Shown piece by piece: positions 16,056 to 25,222 of a DNA stretch of 34,263 bases. Source of the DNA: Candidatus Gallitreponema excrementavium. GTDB lineage: Bacteria; Spirochaetota; Spirochaetia; Treponematales; Treponemataceae. The translations under genes were made by a program, and so were the position numbers. The notes beneath the pieces are model-generated. The model did not search any database. It saw only the letters and a program-made list of their open reading frames with translations, and had not been told where the DNA came from. The DNA lies in contig JADIMM010000015.1 of NCBI GenBank assembly GCA_017694795.1, positions 1 to 34,263 on the forward strand, given 5' to 3'. Numbering within the stretch: position 1 is the stretch's first letter; every line of letters starts with the position of its first letter.

Positions 16056-17246
16056 TTATTTTTTCTCCTGTGGCTCCGAATCATGATACTTATGGTCTAT
16101 ATTTACCACACAATGATAAGAGCTTTCTATTTCATGAACACCTTCTATTATCCTTTTCTTCACATCTTCATCATTAAGATCTTTTTCATAGGGAATAACT
16201 GCATCAAAAATCATATTTGTATGAGTCTTTCCGGGAACAAGCCGGAAATCGTGTATTGTTATGTCTTTGTTTATGTTTCTTGCCACCTGCAAAACCATTT
16301 TTTTCAGTTCCGATAGTTTTTCATTTTTTGTATCAATCGGATCCATATGTATTACAGCCTCACAGTTCAATTTCTTTGCAAGCTCAAATTCCACATTATC
16401 GATAACATCATGAACATAAAATAAATCTTCGTCTGAAGGTATTTCTGCATGAAGAGAAAGCATCATTCGTCCGGGGCCATAATCATGAACAACCAAATCA
16501 TGAATACCGATTATAGGCTCATGGTCCATAACAATTTTTTCTATCTCCCTTACCAACTCTTCTGAAGGTGGATTCCCTAAAAGAGGACTTATTGTTTCTT
16601 TTGCAGCATCAATTCCGGATTTTAGGATAAAAACAGCTACCAAAAGACCTGCGTAACCATCTACATTCACATTCCAAACCCTTGAAACCCCAAAAGAAAT
16701 AAGAACCACAGATGTAGCCACCACATCTCCCAGGCTGTCCAATGCAGTCGCTGTCATTGCAGGAGAGGCAATCTTCTTTCCTATGGACTTATTGTAAATA
16801 AACATATAAAATTTAATTAAAATCGAAATAATAATAACAACCAGGGAAAGGAGGGAATAATCTACCTCTCCAGGGGATAAAATTGCCTTTACAGAAGAAA
16901 TTCCAAGTTCAACTCCCATAAGAAGAATCAGAAATGAAACCACCAGACCGGAAACATATTCAATCCTACCGTGGCCAAAGGGATGCTCTTTATCGGCTTT
17001 TTTTTCTGCCATTTTAAAACCAACCAACATTACCAGAGAGGATGCTGCATCGGAAAGATTGTTAAGGGCATCTGCCGTTAATGCAATTGAAGCCGAAAGA
17101 ATTCCGGCGATGATTTTCCCTGTACACAGGACTATATTAAGAAAAATCCCGAAACCACCACATAAAATCCCGTACTTAGTCCGGACATCTTTGTTTTTAT
17201 AATTTGTCCTGTCCTTTATAAAAATTGCTGCCAAAAGCCTGATCAT
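16056..17246 (-). CDS. Cation diffusion facilitator (CDF) family metal transporter
   Basis: A 396-residue CDF-family efflux pump that exchanges divalent metal ions for protons across the inner membrane. About six membrane segments fill residues 25-220. The family motif H-P-F-G-H-G-R-I-E-Y-V-S-G-L lies between the second and third segments. Metal-site residues are in A-D-A-L-N-N-L-S-D-A (segment 2) and A-L-D-S-L-G-D (segment 5). The cytoplasmic C-terminal region is long (about 175 residues), beyond a single CDF dimerisation domain, and contains histidines that could sense metal. The metal cannot be told from these motifs; Mn, Fe and Zn are all possible. AAGGA lies eight bases before the ATG. 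It is followed 10 bases later by the conserved hypothetical gene. Confidence 0.9.
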   Translation of the reverse strand: MIRLLAAIFIKDRTNYKNKDVRTKYGILCGGFGIFLNIVLCTGKIIAGILSASIALTADALNNLSDAASSLVMLVGFKMAEKKADKEHPFGHGRIEYVSGLVVSFLILLMGVELGISSVKAILSPGEVDYSLLSLVVIIISILIKFYMFIYNKSIGKKIASPAMTATALDSLGDVVATSVVLISFGVSRVWNVNVDGYAGLLVAVFILKSGIDAAKETISPLLGNPPSEELVREIEKIVMDHEPIIGIHDLVVHDYGPGRMMLSLHAEIPSDEDLFYVHDVIDNVEFELAKKLNCEAVIHMDPIDTKNEKLSELKKMVLQVARNINKDITIHDFRLVPGKTHTNMIFDAVIPYEKDLNDEDVKKRIIEGVHEIESSYHCVVNIDHKYHDSEPQEKK

Positions 17247-17338
17247 AAAAAAAATCCTTTAAAACCAAAGTATTAATTTTTTTAAATCAATTTTTTTAAT
17301 AACGTAAAACTTTCGGGTATAAAATATTTAACTACCTG

Positions 17339-17827
17339 TTAATAACCGAAAGTCCCTTCAAGGGATTCGTCTTCTTCTATCCATTTTGAAACAGGAATTT
17401 CCCTGAAAGAATCTTTGGTATCCCGGACAAAAACCTTTTCAATTCCGGCGTTGATTACCATTCTTTTACACATAGAACAGCAGCTGCTATTTTCCACATA
17501 TTTCCCGGTGGAAACTTCTATGCCTGTAAGGTAAAGGGAAGAACCTATCAATTCGTTTCTGGAAGCACTGATTATTGCATTTGCCTCGGCGTGAACACTG
17601 CGGCATAGCTCATACCTCTCGCCCCGGGGAATTTTCAGCTTTTCCCTTAAACAAAACCCCAAATCAGAACAGTTTTTCCTGCCCCGGGGCGCCCCTACAT
17701 ATCCCGTGGAAATTACTTCGTCGTTCTTTACAATAACAGCTCCGTATTTTTTTCTTAAACAGGTTCCCCTTTGGGAAACAACTTCAGCCAAATCCAGGTA
17801 ATAATTATGTTTATCTCTGCGTTCCAT
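17339..17827 (-). CDS. Deoxycytidylate (dCMP) deaminase family protein
   Basis: A 162-residue zinc-dependent deaminase of the ComEB/dCMP type, converting dCMP to dUMP as a source of thymidylate. The catalytic motif is H79-A-E81, and the remaining zinc ligands fit C117-x-x-C120. The usual proline of the P-C-x-x-C motif is replaced by cysteine (S-C-C-S-M-C). A cysteine-containing insert (C53, C59, C75) lies between the first strand and the H-A-E motif, as in family members that bind a second zinc. Length and N-terminus fit the family. There is no ribosome binding site, and a TATAAT ends six bases before the ATG, so a leaderless message is likely. Relatives include the tRNA/riboflavin deaminases, but the insert favours dCMP. 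Confidence 0.88.
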   Translation of the reverse strand: MERRDKHNYYLDLAEVVSQRGTCLRKKYGAVIVKNDEVISTGYVGAPRGRKNCSDLGFCLREKLKIPRGERYELCRSVHAEANAIISASRNELIGSSLYLTGIEVSTGKYVENSSCCSMCKRMVINAGIEKVFVRDTKDSFREIPVSKWIEEDESLEGTFGY

Positions 17828-17833
17828 AAACGA

Positions 17834-17862
17834 ATTATACTGTTAAAATACCGGGGCTTCAA
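17834..17862 (-). promoter_or_regulatory. dCMP deaminase promoter, predicted leaderless
   Basis: Minus strand TTGAAG (17862-17857), 17-base spacer, consensus TATAAT (17839-17834), then TCGTTT and the ATG. Transcription is expected to begin at the A of the start codon, and no Shine-Dalgarno sequence is present. Confidence 0.65.
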
Positions 17863-17916
17863 CTGATAAAAAAAGCCTGCCAAATAAAAACAAAACAATT
17901 AGCAGTATTTTTCTTG

Positions 17917-19107
17917 TTATTTCCTTAACTTTTCAACATCTACAATCCCCAAGGGAACCATCATTTCTTCCCGGGTCAGGCCTCCGTGATGACTTTTAAA
18001 ATGGTGTGAAGCACAGCTGTTTACCAAAGCTTTATTCCCCAGGGCGATGGCAAGAAAATCCCCAAGATAAAAATCAAAATGATACTCCTTTTCTTCATCT
18101 GTACTACCAAAAATTCCGGAAGAAAGAACTTCTTCCTTGGAAAGCAGTAAAAAATCCCCGTTTTTGTTAAAAAGCTGCTGGAATTTCTCTTCAAATTCTT
18201 TTTTTCTTTCATTTTTTACAAAAAAGTTGCAGGCCCTGGGTTCTATGGAAGCAGGCCGTATAAGGGTTTCTGTAAATTCCGGAAAATCAGAAAGTGTTAT
18301 ATTTTCAACCGGAGTATGGCCATGGTCGGCAGTAAATAAAACAAGGGTATTTCTGGTTTCCGGGTTTTCATAAAGCTTTTTGCAAAACTTTTGCAAAGCC
18401 CTGTTAATTCCCAAAACAGAAAATTTTGCGGCAAAACTATATGTTCCTGTAATGTGCATTAAATTATCCGGATGAGTCTGGTAGCCGTAAATAAAATTTC
18501 TCTTTTTGCCAGTTGACTCACAAACTTTCAGGATTTTCTCAAACATTTCTTTTTGAGAATGTACTTTTTTATTGCCAAAGGCAGAAACAAAATCGCAGTT
18601 CCAATCCTGTGTTTTGTTTATTTTATCCCGTAGAGTCATTACCGGAAGAAATTTTTCTGCCACATGAAAATCCCCGGCTTTTTCCCTTGTATCCTGTATT
18701 AAATTAGGAAAAAGTGCCACATTTTGATTTAGTTTCAGCTGGGGGAAAAACATAGTCCATCCCAGCCAGCAATGTTCTCCCGGAGTTAAGCCCGTCATAA
18801 CCGTTGTTGTTGCTGCTGTCGTTGTAGGAGGAAATACTGAGTGAATAGGACATAAAAGATTTTTTCTGATAAAACTTTCCGGAGATAAAAATTTTTCCAG
18901 AACATTCATTCCCATTCCGTCAAAAAGCAGGAGAATGATATTTTTATATTCTTTTTTTAAAACAGGCTCTAAAGCAGAAAGCCCGGTATGATTGCTTTCT
19001 CCTGTACAATATTTTTCTATTGAGGCTGAAAGATTCACAAGTGAATAAGAATAATTTATCAATTTGGATTGTGGTATTTTTTCAAAGCTGAAAATTTCAT
19101 TTTTCAT
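17917..19107 (-). CDS. Type I phosphodiesterase/nucleotide pyrophosphatase family protein
   Basis: A 396-residue member of the alkaline phosphatase superfamily (NPP branch), which hydrolyses phosphodiester or pyrophosphate bonds with two zinc ions. The metal-site aspartate lies in L-L-L-F-D-G-M-G (D63). The threonine nucleophile is in F-P-P-T-T-T-A-A-T-T-T near residue 95. Further metal ligands are in H-P-D-N-L-M-H, F-T-A-D-H-G-H and S-H-H-G-G-L. No signal peptide is visible, so unlike most NPPs it should act in the cytoplasm. The substrate is unknown. GGGAG lies six bases before the ATG. It is 90 bases upstream of, and on the same strand as, the dCMP deaminase, which has its own promoter. 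Confidence 0.85.
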   Translation of the reverse strand: MKNEIFSFEKIPQSKLINYSYSLVNLSASIEKYCTGESNHTGLSALEPVLKKEYKNIILLLFDGMGMNVLEKFLSPESFIRKNLLCPIHSVFPPTTTAATTTVMTGLTPGEHCWLGWTMFFPQLKLNQNVALFPNLIQDTREKAGDFHVAEKFLPVMTLRDKINKTQDWNCDFVSAFGNKKVHSQKEMFEKILKVCESTGKKRNFIYGYQTHPDNLMHITGTYSFAAKFSVLGINRALQKFCKKLYENPETRNTLVLFTADHGHTPVENITLSDFPEFTETLIRPASIEPRACNFFVKNERKKEFEEKFQQLFNKNGDFLLLSKEEVLSSGIFGSTDEEKEYHFDFYLGDFLAIALGNKALVNSCASHHFKSHHGGLTREEMMVPLGIVDVEKLRK

Positions 19108-19609
19108 TCCATTCTCCCGGTTTAAATATTTTTCTGTCCAAAATGAAATTACACTTTCAGAATAAGGTTTTTGGTGATAAATACCGGTTTTTATTCCAAT
19201 AATTTTTTACCATACATATGGAGTATCAAATTTTTCCTTTTTTTCTGCAAGCCATTTGTCTCTTCCCTATGAATAAACTTTTAAAAGAAAGGCACATTCT
19301 TAAACAGGATATCAGGCTGATATACCGGATTTTTTCCATAGGCTTTCTACTTAAAAAGGGTAAAAACATAAATCAAATAAAAGAAACCCAAACAGATAAA
19401 AACATTTTTCCCTATAAAACCGGAAGAGATTCCTAAAATCAGCATCCTTTATTTTTTGGTTAAGTAAAAATTCAATTTATCCCGATCTAGATGGTGAAAA
19501 ACCGAAACATTTAGATTAATCAGAATCCTGCAATGGTATAAAAATAAAAAAAATGCTAACTTTGTTATAAAAGTGCAGATTATAAATAATTAATTAAAGA
19601 AGGTTTCCT
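19108..19609. other. Gene-poor 500-base intergenic stretch
   Basis: An AT-rich gap between divergent genes (phosphodiesterase and MATE pump). A 72-codon open frame runs 19218-19436 on the plus strand but has no ribosome binding site and encodes a K/I/F-rich peptide with no motif I recognise, so I do not call it a gene. No tRNA-like fold or clear terminator hairpin was seen. The MATE promoter candidate lies at its right end. Confidence 0.6.
19534..19542 (+). promoter_or_regulatory. Possible extended -10 promoter of the MATE gene
   Basis: TGGTATAAA (19534-19542) matches the extended -10 form TGnTATAAT with one mismatch. No good -35 is placed upstream. A leader of about 60 bases would follow, ending in AAGAAGG before the ATG at 19610. 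Confidence 0.35.
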
Positions 19610-20980
19610 ATGTCTTTATCTGTTGTAAAAACATCAGAACAAAATCCTCTAGGATACGAAAAAATAACCCGTCTTCTCACTAAATATGCTGTTCCCAGCA
19701 TTATTTCCATGCTGGTAAATTCCCTCTATAACCTGGTAGACCAAATTTTTATAGGCCAGGGGGTAGGATATTTGGGAAATGCCGCTACAAATGTTTCTTT
19801 CCCGCTCAATACGATTTGTCTTTCAATATCTCTTTTAATCGGGGTTGGAACGGCAACCCGGTTTTCTTTGGAGCTGGGAGCCGGAAACAAAAACAATGCG
19901 ACAAAAACCGTAGGAAATGCCTTTTCTCTAATGATAATCTCCGGAATTACCTATTTTGTAATAATACAGCTTTTTTGCAAGCCTCTTCTGGTTTTATTTG
20001 GAGGAACCCCGGAAGTCCTGCCTTACAGCGAAACCTACACAAGAATCACGGCCTTTGGTATGCCCTTGATGATTGTAATAACAGGAATGAGCCATATTTC
20101 CAGGGCAGACGGGACCCCGAATTTTGCAATGATTTGCATGATGACCGGGGCTGTTATAAATACGGTTCTTGATCCGGTTTTTATCTTTGTCTTTAAAATG
20201 GGTGTTGCCGGAGCAGCCCTGGCAACTGTTATAAGCCAGGTTATCTCTTTTATTATTGCCATAAATTACATCAGAAATTTTAAACAGATTAAGCTAAAAA
20301 AGAACGACTTTATTTTAAAATTATCTGTTATAAAAAAAATTGTTTCTTTCGGAATGAGCAACAGTCTGAATCAAGTGGCACTAACCCTTGTTCAAATTGT
20401 ACTTAACAACAGCCTTTCTTATTATGGGGCCAAGTCAATTTATGGAAGTGAAATACCTTTGGCATCCAGTGGCATTATCATAAAAACCAATGCAATTCTA
20501 TTAGCTGTAATAATCGGTATTTCACAAGGAGCCCAACCGATAATCGGGTTTAATTACGGAGCAAAGCAATTTGACAGAGTTAGAAAGACTTTTAAAACTG
20601 CAATATTATGTAATCTTGTGATATCTATTTTGGCTTTTAGTTTTTTCCAACTTTTCCCTGAAACAATAATAAGTTTTTTTGGGGATGGAGACCCGCTATA
20701 TTTTGAATTCGCAACTTATTTTTTGAGAGTATTCCTTTTAATGACACCAGTAAATGGTATTCAACTTATTTCTGCCAATTTTTTTTCAGCAATAGGAAAA
20801 CCGGTAAAGGGCATTGCTTTGAGTCTCACCCGGCAGGTAATCCTGCTTATACCTTTCGTTATAATATTTTCTGCAATTTGGGGTTTAAAAGCAATTCCAT
20901 TTGCCTCCCCCTGTGCAGATTTTTTGGCTTTCTGTCTTACATCTTACATGATATTACGGGAATTCAAGAAAATGAAATAA
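19610..20980 (+). CDS. MATE family multidrug/sodium antiporter
   Basis: A 456-residue, twelve-segment inner-membrane transporter of the MATE family (MepA-like branch), which exports cationic drugs or metabolites using a sodium or proton gradient. Typical features are the N-terminal A-V-P-S-I-I-S-M-L-V-N-S-L-Y-N-L-V-D-Q-I-F-I-G segment split by a helix break, the loop R-F-S-L-E-L-G-A-G-N, and, in the second half, the matching I-S-Q-G-A-Q-P-I-I-G-F-N-Y-G-A. Length is normal for the family. AAGG lies about seven bases before the ATG. It stands alone, convergent with the chemoreceptor gene and sharing a hairpin with it. The substrate cannot be predicted. Confidence 0.93.
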   Translation: MSLSVVKTSEQNPLGYEKITRLLTKYAVPSIISMLVNSLYNLVDQIFIGQGVGYLGNAATNVSFPLNTICLSISLLIGVGTATRFSLELGAGNKNNATKTVGNAFSLMIISGITYFVIIQLFCKPLLVLFGGTPEVLPYSETYTRITAFGMPLMIVITGMSHISRADGTPNFAMICMMTGAVINTVLDPVFIFVFKMGVAGAALATVISQVISFIIAINYIRNFKQIKLKKNDFILKLSVIKKIVSFGMSNSLNQVALTLVQIVLNNSLSYYGAKSIYGSEIPLASSGIIIKTNAILLAVIIGISQGAQPIIGFNYGAKQFDRVRKTFKTAILCNLVISILAFSFFQLFPETIISFFGDGDPLYFEFATYFLRVFLLMTPVNGIQLISANFFSAIGKPVKGIALSLTRQVILLIPFVIIFSAIWGLKAIPFASPCADFLAFCLTSYMILREFKKMK

Positions 20981-21015
20981 AGGCCGATGCAGAATATATC
21001 CTGCATCAATGCCTT
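20980..21015. terminator. Hairpin between convergent MATE and chemoreceptor genes
   Basis: The inner stem GATGCAG (20986-20992) pairs with CTGCATC (21001-21007) and the outer stem AAGGC (20980-20984) with GCCTT (21011-21015). On the minus strand it is followed by a T-rich run, so it mainly fits a terminator for the chemoreceptor gene. On the plus strand there is no T tract. Confidence 0.55.
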
Positions 21016-21020
21016 AAAAG

Positions 21021-23207
21021 CTATAATTTGAATTTGCCTGCCAAAGTCTGCAAATCTCCTACTGATTTCTCCGTCAATTTTGAATCATCTGAAATACCTG
21101 ATATTGACGAACTGATTTGCTCCACTGCATTTGCAATATCCCGTGAACTATTCTGAACCTTTTGGGCTATTTCAGCCAACCGAGACATCTCTTTAATGAT
21201 AGTCTCTGTTCCTTGATTCATTTCCGTTGAACCGTCACGGATTTCTACTGTTATTTTCTGCATGTTTTCCAAGGCTTCCAGAACCTGTTTACTTCCTTCT
21301 GCCTGCTCCCGCATAGCAAGTGAAATTTGTTCAATAAGACTTGTTGAACCATTCACTCTGGAAACAACATTGTCAAAAGCCCCCTCTGCCTGGGACGTGG
21401 CATCTACTATCGACTTAATATCAGAAACAATACTTTCCAGCTCATCAGCGATAATTTTTGACTGTGCGGCCGAGTCTTCGGCAAGTTTTCTTATCTCATC
21501 AGCAACTACAGAGAAACCCTTTCCTGCCTCACCGGCATGAGCTGCCTCAATAGCAGCATTCATGGCAAGCAGGTTTGTCTGACTCGCTATAGAATTTATA
21601 ACCTCATTAGTTTCCAAAAGGTTTTCGGACTGTCCTGAAACATTGTTTACCAAATCAAGAACATTCTGGATACTTAATTTCCCGCTTAAAGAAGAAGTCT
21701 TTAAATTCTGAAATTCGTTTGAAGCCTTGTCCAAATTCCCGGAAATTGAATTTATGTTTGAAACCATCTGTTCTATTGCAGCCGAAGATTCAGTAACAAC
21801 CGCTGACTGATTTTCTATCTGGTTTGTCAAACTTTCAATATTTTTGGCGATTTGTTCTACGGTAGAAGCTGTTTCCGTTACAGAAGCACTTTGTTCTTCG
21901 GCAGTAAAATTCAAATCCGAAACACTGCCGGAAATATTGGTTATTTCTTCATTAATTCCAGATGTCCTTACATTCAGTTCTTTGGATAATCCGGCCATTT
22001 TTTCCGATTCAACTTTTATCTTGCTAATCATTCCGTGCAAAGAATCCATAAAGTGGTTAAAAAACTTTCTCATATCAGAAATTTCATCTTTTCCTGAGAC
22101 GGAGAAACGCACCGTTAAATCACCCTCCCCTTCAGAAATATCATGAAGGGTTCCGGCTGTTTCCTTAACCGGTTTTGAAATATTTTTTCCTATCAGATAA
22201 GCCGCAATTATAATTATTGCATCAATGATGAATCCGATGGTTATAAGAGTTGTCCTTATAAACCCAACCGAACGGAATAAATACGAAGTTGGAACAAACA
22301 TATTCACGGCATAGGGACTGTCCGGAATCTGGTTTCTGGAAACATAGAATTCTTCACCGTTAATTTTATCAATTCTGGCAGCGTTGCCACCCTCTTCTGC
22401 GGATAACACTGAAATCATGGCTTTGATATCGGGATCCAAAGAAGAAAGATACACAGTTTCTTTTTCATTCAGTGCAAGGTCTACATATTTGCCTATTTCT
22501 GCATCGTATTCATATTGGGTAATAATCTGGTCTGCACCGGAAGTCACGATGATATAGCTCTCTTTTCCAAAAAGATCTTCAAAATCATATACAACGGAAT
22601 TATAAGCCTTTACTAAATCTCCGCCCTCTACATAACACGACACAACACCGTCAACCAATCCGTCCTCACTCATAATTGTAGAAGACACGGAAAGTGTTTT
22701 TTCCCCGCTGGCAGCCTCTTTATAAAGCTCAGATACTACCGTCATTTCCTTATTGTCTTTATTATTTGAAACCATTTCGGCAAAATAAGGAGTATTTGTT
22801 AAGGTTCTGGGTCTTGCAAGAGGATCAGAATCATCAACTGTCACCAATCCCCCCTGATATTTGTTTCCCTCTACATGAGAGTACCAGAAGGTACCATCTT
22901 TGTTGCCAACTACAAATCCAGTAATATCTCTATTAGACTCATGAATTTTTATTAAGCCATCTTTAATACCCAGCCAGTCTTTTTCTCTTACAGCCGGAAA
23001 CTTGGCTAATACTTCAGAAGTTATTCTCAATTTATCAAGATATCCACTTAAACCAGAGGCAATCCCGCCATTATATTTTTCAGCCAGGACAATATTTGTA
23101 TTTTTCATTCTTTTTTCGACGCTGAAAAACAAAAAAGATACCCCAAGGGCGTAAGGAATAAAGGCCACAAGCATTATATACAAGCCTAATTTCACCTGTA
23201 ACTTCAT
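21021..23207 (-). CDS. Methyl-accepting chemotaxis protein
   Basis: A 728-residue transmembrane chemoreceptor. Membrane segment 1 is at about 8-29, a large periplasmic sensor of the Cache type at 30-305 (with [14 protein letters not shown] and a second P-Y-A-V-N-M-F-V-P block), membrane segment 2 at about 315-340 and a HAMP domain at about 340-392. A long coiled-coil signalling domain follows, with the conserved hairpin tip around 535-577 ([20 protein letters not shown], then [15 protein letters not shown]). It couples ligand binding to CheA/CheW. There is no C-terminal CheR-binding pentapeptide. The ATG at 23207 has GGAG six bases upstream; a TTG four codons earlier overlaps that ribosome binding site and is rejected. 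The ligand is unknown, and no other chemotaxis genes are in the window. Confidence 0.95.
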   Translation of the reverse strand: MKLQVKLGLYIMLVAFIPYALGVSFLFFSVEKRMKNTNIVLAEKYNGGIASGLSGYLDKLRITSEVLAKFPAVREKDWLGIKDGLIKIHESNRDITGFVVGNKDGTFWYSHVEGNKYQGGLVTVDDSDPLARPRTLTNTPYFAEMVSNNKDNKEMTVVSELYKEAASGEKTLSVSSTIMSEDGLVDGVVSCYVEGGDLVKAYNSVVYDFEDLFGKESYIIVTSGADQIITQYEYDAEIGKYVDLALNEKETVYLSSLDPDIKAMISVLSAEEGGNAARIDKINGEEFYVSRNQIPDSPYAVNMFVPTSYLFRSVGFIRTTLITIGFIIDAIIIIAAYLIGKNISKPVKETAGTLHDISEGEGDLTVRFSVSGKDEISDMRKFFNHFMDSLHGMISKIKVESEKMAGLSKELNVRTSGINEEITNISGSVSDLNFTAEEQSASVTETASTVEQIAKNIESLTNQIENQSAVVTESSAAIEQMVSNINSISGNLDKASNEFQNLKTSSLSGKLSIQNVLDLVNNVSGQSENLLETNEVINSIASQTNLLAMNAAIEAAHAGEAGKGFSVVADEIRKLAEDSAAQSKIIADELESIVSDIKSIVDATSQAEGAFDNVVSRVNGSTSLIEQISLAMREQAEGSKQVLEALENMQKITVEIRDGSTEMNQGTETIIKEMSRLAEIAQKVQNSSRDIANAVEQISSSISGISDDSKLTEKSVGDLQTLAGKFKL

Positions 23208-23388
23208 GATTATCTCCAAATACAGATATTATTGATATGAGGACTTATTGCCGAACTTATTCTTATATTAACAAAATTACTAAAAATGTAAATATGTAAT
23301 AATCATGAAAATTAAAATTCGTTATGTAAATTAATTCACGCAGACTGAGGACACAACATTCCCGTCCATAAGGAGATTAATCATAAAT

Positions 23389-25095
23389 TTAATCTTTAAG
23401 AATGAAACCAGACAACGGCTGAAGGACTAAACAGTCACCATTACCAGATTTTTCTTCTTCATTTCCACCATATTTTTTCCAACCTGAAGATAAAACAACT
23501 TGAAATTCCGGACTATCCGGCTGTATTCTAACAGCCTCCTTTCCAAGATTTATATACACAGAATACGAATCAATTCCATTCGTCCGTTTATATCCGTAAA
23601 CCAGTGGATTAGTTGAAGAAGTATCAATCCAGGAAAAACCATCTTCTGAATAATCTTTCTGCCACAAAGCAGGATTTGAAAGATACAAAGCGTTTAAATC
23701 CCTTATAAAATCCCAAAAAGCTTTGTTTTCCGGATTATCAAGAAGACTCCAGTTTAAATCTTTTTTTTCATTCCATTCATTTTTTTGTGCAAGTTCAGAC
23801 CCCATGAAATTCAATTTTGCCCCGGGATGGGTCATCATATAAAGATATAAGACCCTCCCCTGTGCCATTTTTTCAGAATCAGAACCGAATATCTTTCCGA
23901 TTATTGTGCCTTTACCGTGGACATTTTCATCATGGGAAAGAGCTAAAAGATATTTTTCATTTCTAAAATAAACCATGGAAAATGGTATCTTCCCCCTGGC
24001 TTCTGTGCGCTTGTCAAATGGCATAGAAAAAAAGTCCAATGTATCATGCATCCACCCCATGTCCCATTTGTAGTCAAAACCGAGGGAAGAAGTTGTCCCA
24101 CGGTAGTCGGTGGAATCTTCAGCAACCAATACAATACCCGGATAAGTTTCTTTGAGATAAGCATTAAGATTTTTAAGGAAATCTACGGCATTTCCGTTTA
24201 CCCCTCTTTTTTCATCACCCTGCCAGTAAATCATCCGGCTTATTGCGTCCATTCTCAAACCGTCAAAATGGAATTTTGAAAGCCAATAATCCGCGGCGGA
24301 ACCGAGAAAACACCGGACCTCAGGCCTAGAGTGCATAAAGTTGCAGCTCCCCCATTCACTGAAACCTACATCAGAAGAGGGGTACTCGAAAAGGAAAGAA
24401 CCATCAAACTTTTTGAGACCATAATCATCTACGGCAAAATGAACCGGAACAAAATCCAAAATTGCACCTATTCCGTTTTGATGCAATGTGTCTATGAGAT
24501 ACATTAAATCTTCCGGAGACCCGTAACGGCTTGTTGGGGAAAAATAACCTGTTGTCTGGTATCCCCAGCTTTCATCCAAAGGATGTTCCGCAAGAGGAAG
24601 GAATTCCACATAGTTATAACCGGTTTCTTTAAGGTAGGCCACAAGTTCCCCGGCAATATTCCTGTACCCCTGCCAGCCCCCTTTCCATGAGCCAAGGTGC
24701 ATTTCATAAATATTCATCGGGCCGGAATTCTTTCTTGAATTCATCCAATCCTGGTCTTTAAATTCGTACAATCCCGTATTACACACAATGGATTTATGGG
24801 CAGGTCTTACCTCCACTTGAAAACCGTAAGGGTCACAGCGTTCCGTATAAATACCGTCTGAACCGTTAATCCCAAACATATATCTTTCTCCGGCATAAAC
24901 CCCGGGAACATAAAGCTCCCAAAACTGGCCGTTCCAAATACGGCCCATGTCCATACTTTCACCTTTTATCAAAAGTTTTACGGAAGAAGCTGCAGGAGCG
25001 TACACCCGGAAAACAGTTCCATCTCCCTGAAGATGTGCTCCTAAAAATTCATAAGCCTTGTATTCAAAACCACGGTAGAATTTATCAAAATCCAT
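23389..25095 (-). CDS. glgB: 1,4-alpha-glucan branching enzyme
   Basis: A 568-residue GH13 enzyme that makes alpha-1,6 branches in glycogen. An N-terminal CBM48-like beta-sandwich (about 18-100) precedes the catalytic barrel. Family regions are D-F-V-P-V-H-F (about 214-220), nucleophile D283 in G-L-R-M-D-A-I, acid/base E326 in V-A-E-D-S-T, and transition-state residue D389 in L-S-H-D-E-N-V-H-G-K. A C-terminal beta domain follows. All catalytic residues are present. It is shorter than many bacterial GlgB proteins (about 620-730), mostly because it lacks the extra N-terminal N1 module. N391 stands where valine is usual in D-E-x-V-H-G-K. GGAGG lies just before the ATG. The gene is divergent from a TetR regulator, and a GH13 amylase lies at the right edge of the window. 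Confidence 0.92.
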   Translation of the reverse strand: MDFDKFYRGFEYKAYEFLGAHLQGDGTVFRVYAPAASSVKLLIKGESMDMGRIWNGQFWELYVPGVYAGERYMFGINGSDGIYTERCDPYGFQVEVRPAHKSIVCNTGLYEFKDQDWMNSRKNSGPMNIYEMHLGSWKGGWQGYRNIAGELVAYLKETGYNYVEFLPLAEHPLDESWGYQTTGYFSPTSRYGSPEDLMYLIDTLHQNGIGAILDFVPVHFAVDDYGLKKFDGSFLFEYPSSDVGFSEWGSCNFMHSRPEVRCFLGSAADYWLSKFHFDGLRMDAISRMIYWQGDEKRGVNGNAVDFLKNLNAYLKETYPGIVLVAEDSTDYRGTTSSLGFDYKWDMGWMHDTLDFFSMPFDKRTEARGKIPFSMVYFRNEKYLLALSHDENVHGKGTIIGKIFGSDSEKMAQGRVLYLYMMTHPGAKLNFMGSELAQKNEWNEKKDLNWSLLDNPENKAFWDFIRDLNALYLSNPALWQKDYSEDGFSWIDTSSTNPLVYGYKRTNGIDSYSVYINLGKEAVRIQPDSPEFQVVLSSGWKKYGGNEEEKSGNGDCLVLQPLSGFILKD

Positions 25096-25130
25096 ACTTC
25101 CTCCAAAATAATTGACTAAAGTCTATTAAT

Positions 25131-25146
25131 TGATATAAGAATATCA
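25131..25146. promoter_or_regulatory. Inverted repeat over the glgB promoter, candidate TetR operator
   Basis: TGATAT-AAGA-ATATCA, a perfect six-base inverted repeat, lies in the glgB/tetR divergent region. It overlaps the best glgB -10 (TATTCT, 25143-25138 on the minus strand, with TTGATT at 25165-25160 and a 16-base spacer). A protein bound here would block glgB transcription. That the adjacent TetR protein binds it is inference from position. Confidence 0.4.
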
Positions 25147-25222
25147 TATAACTTGAAAAAATCAAACGTTAATACCAGAATCAAGTGAAATATCAGACGA
25201 TTTGTAAATAAAGACTATTAAA

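Noticed and set aside
19218..19436. 72-codon frame in the gap before the MATE gene
   Set aside because: No ribosome binding site or promoter, and no recognisable motif; left as intergenic.
23208..23388. Flagellar-type sigma-28 promoter before the chemoreceptor gene
   Set aside because: GGCAATAA resembles the -10, but no TAAA-type -35 lies at the right distance.
23374..23395. AGATTAA / TTAATCT hairpin at the end of glgB as a terminator
   Set aside because: The stem is all but one A/T pair, overlaps the stop codon and has no T tract on the minus strand.
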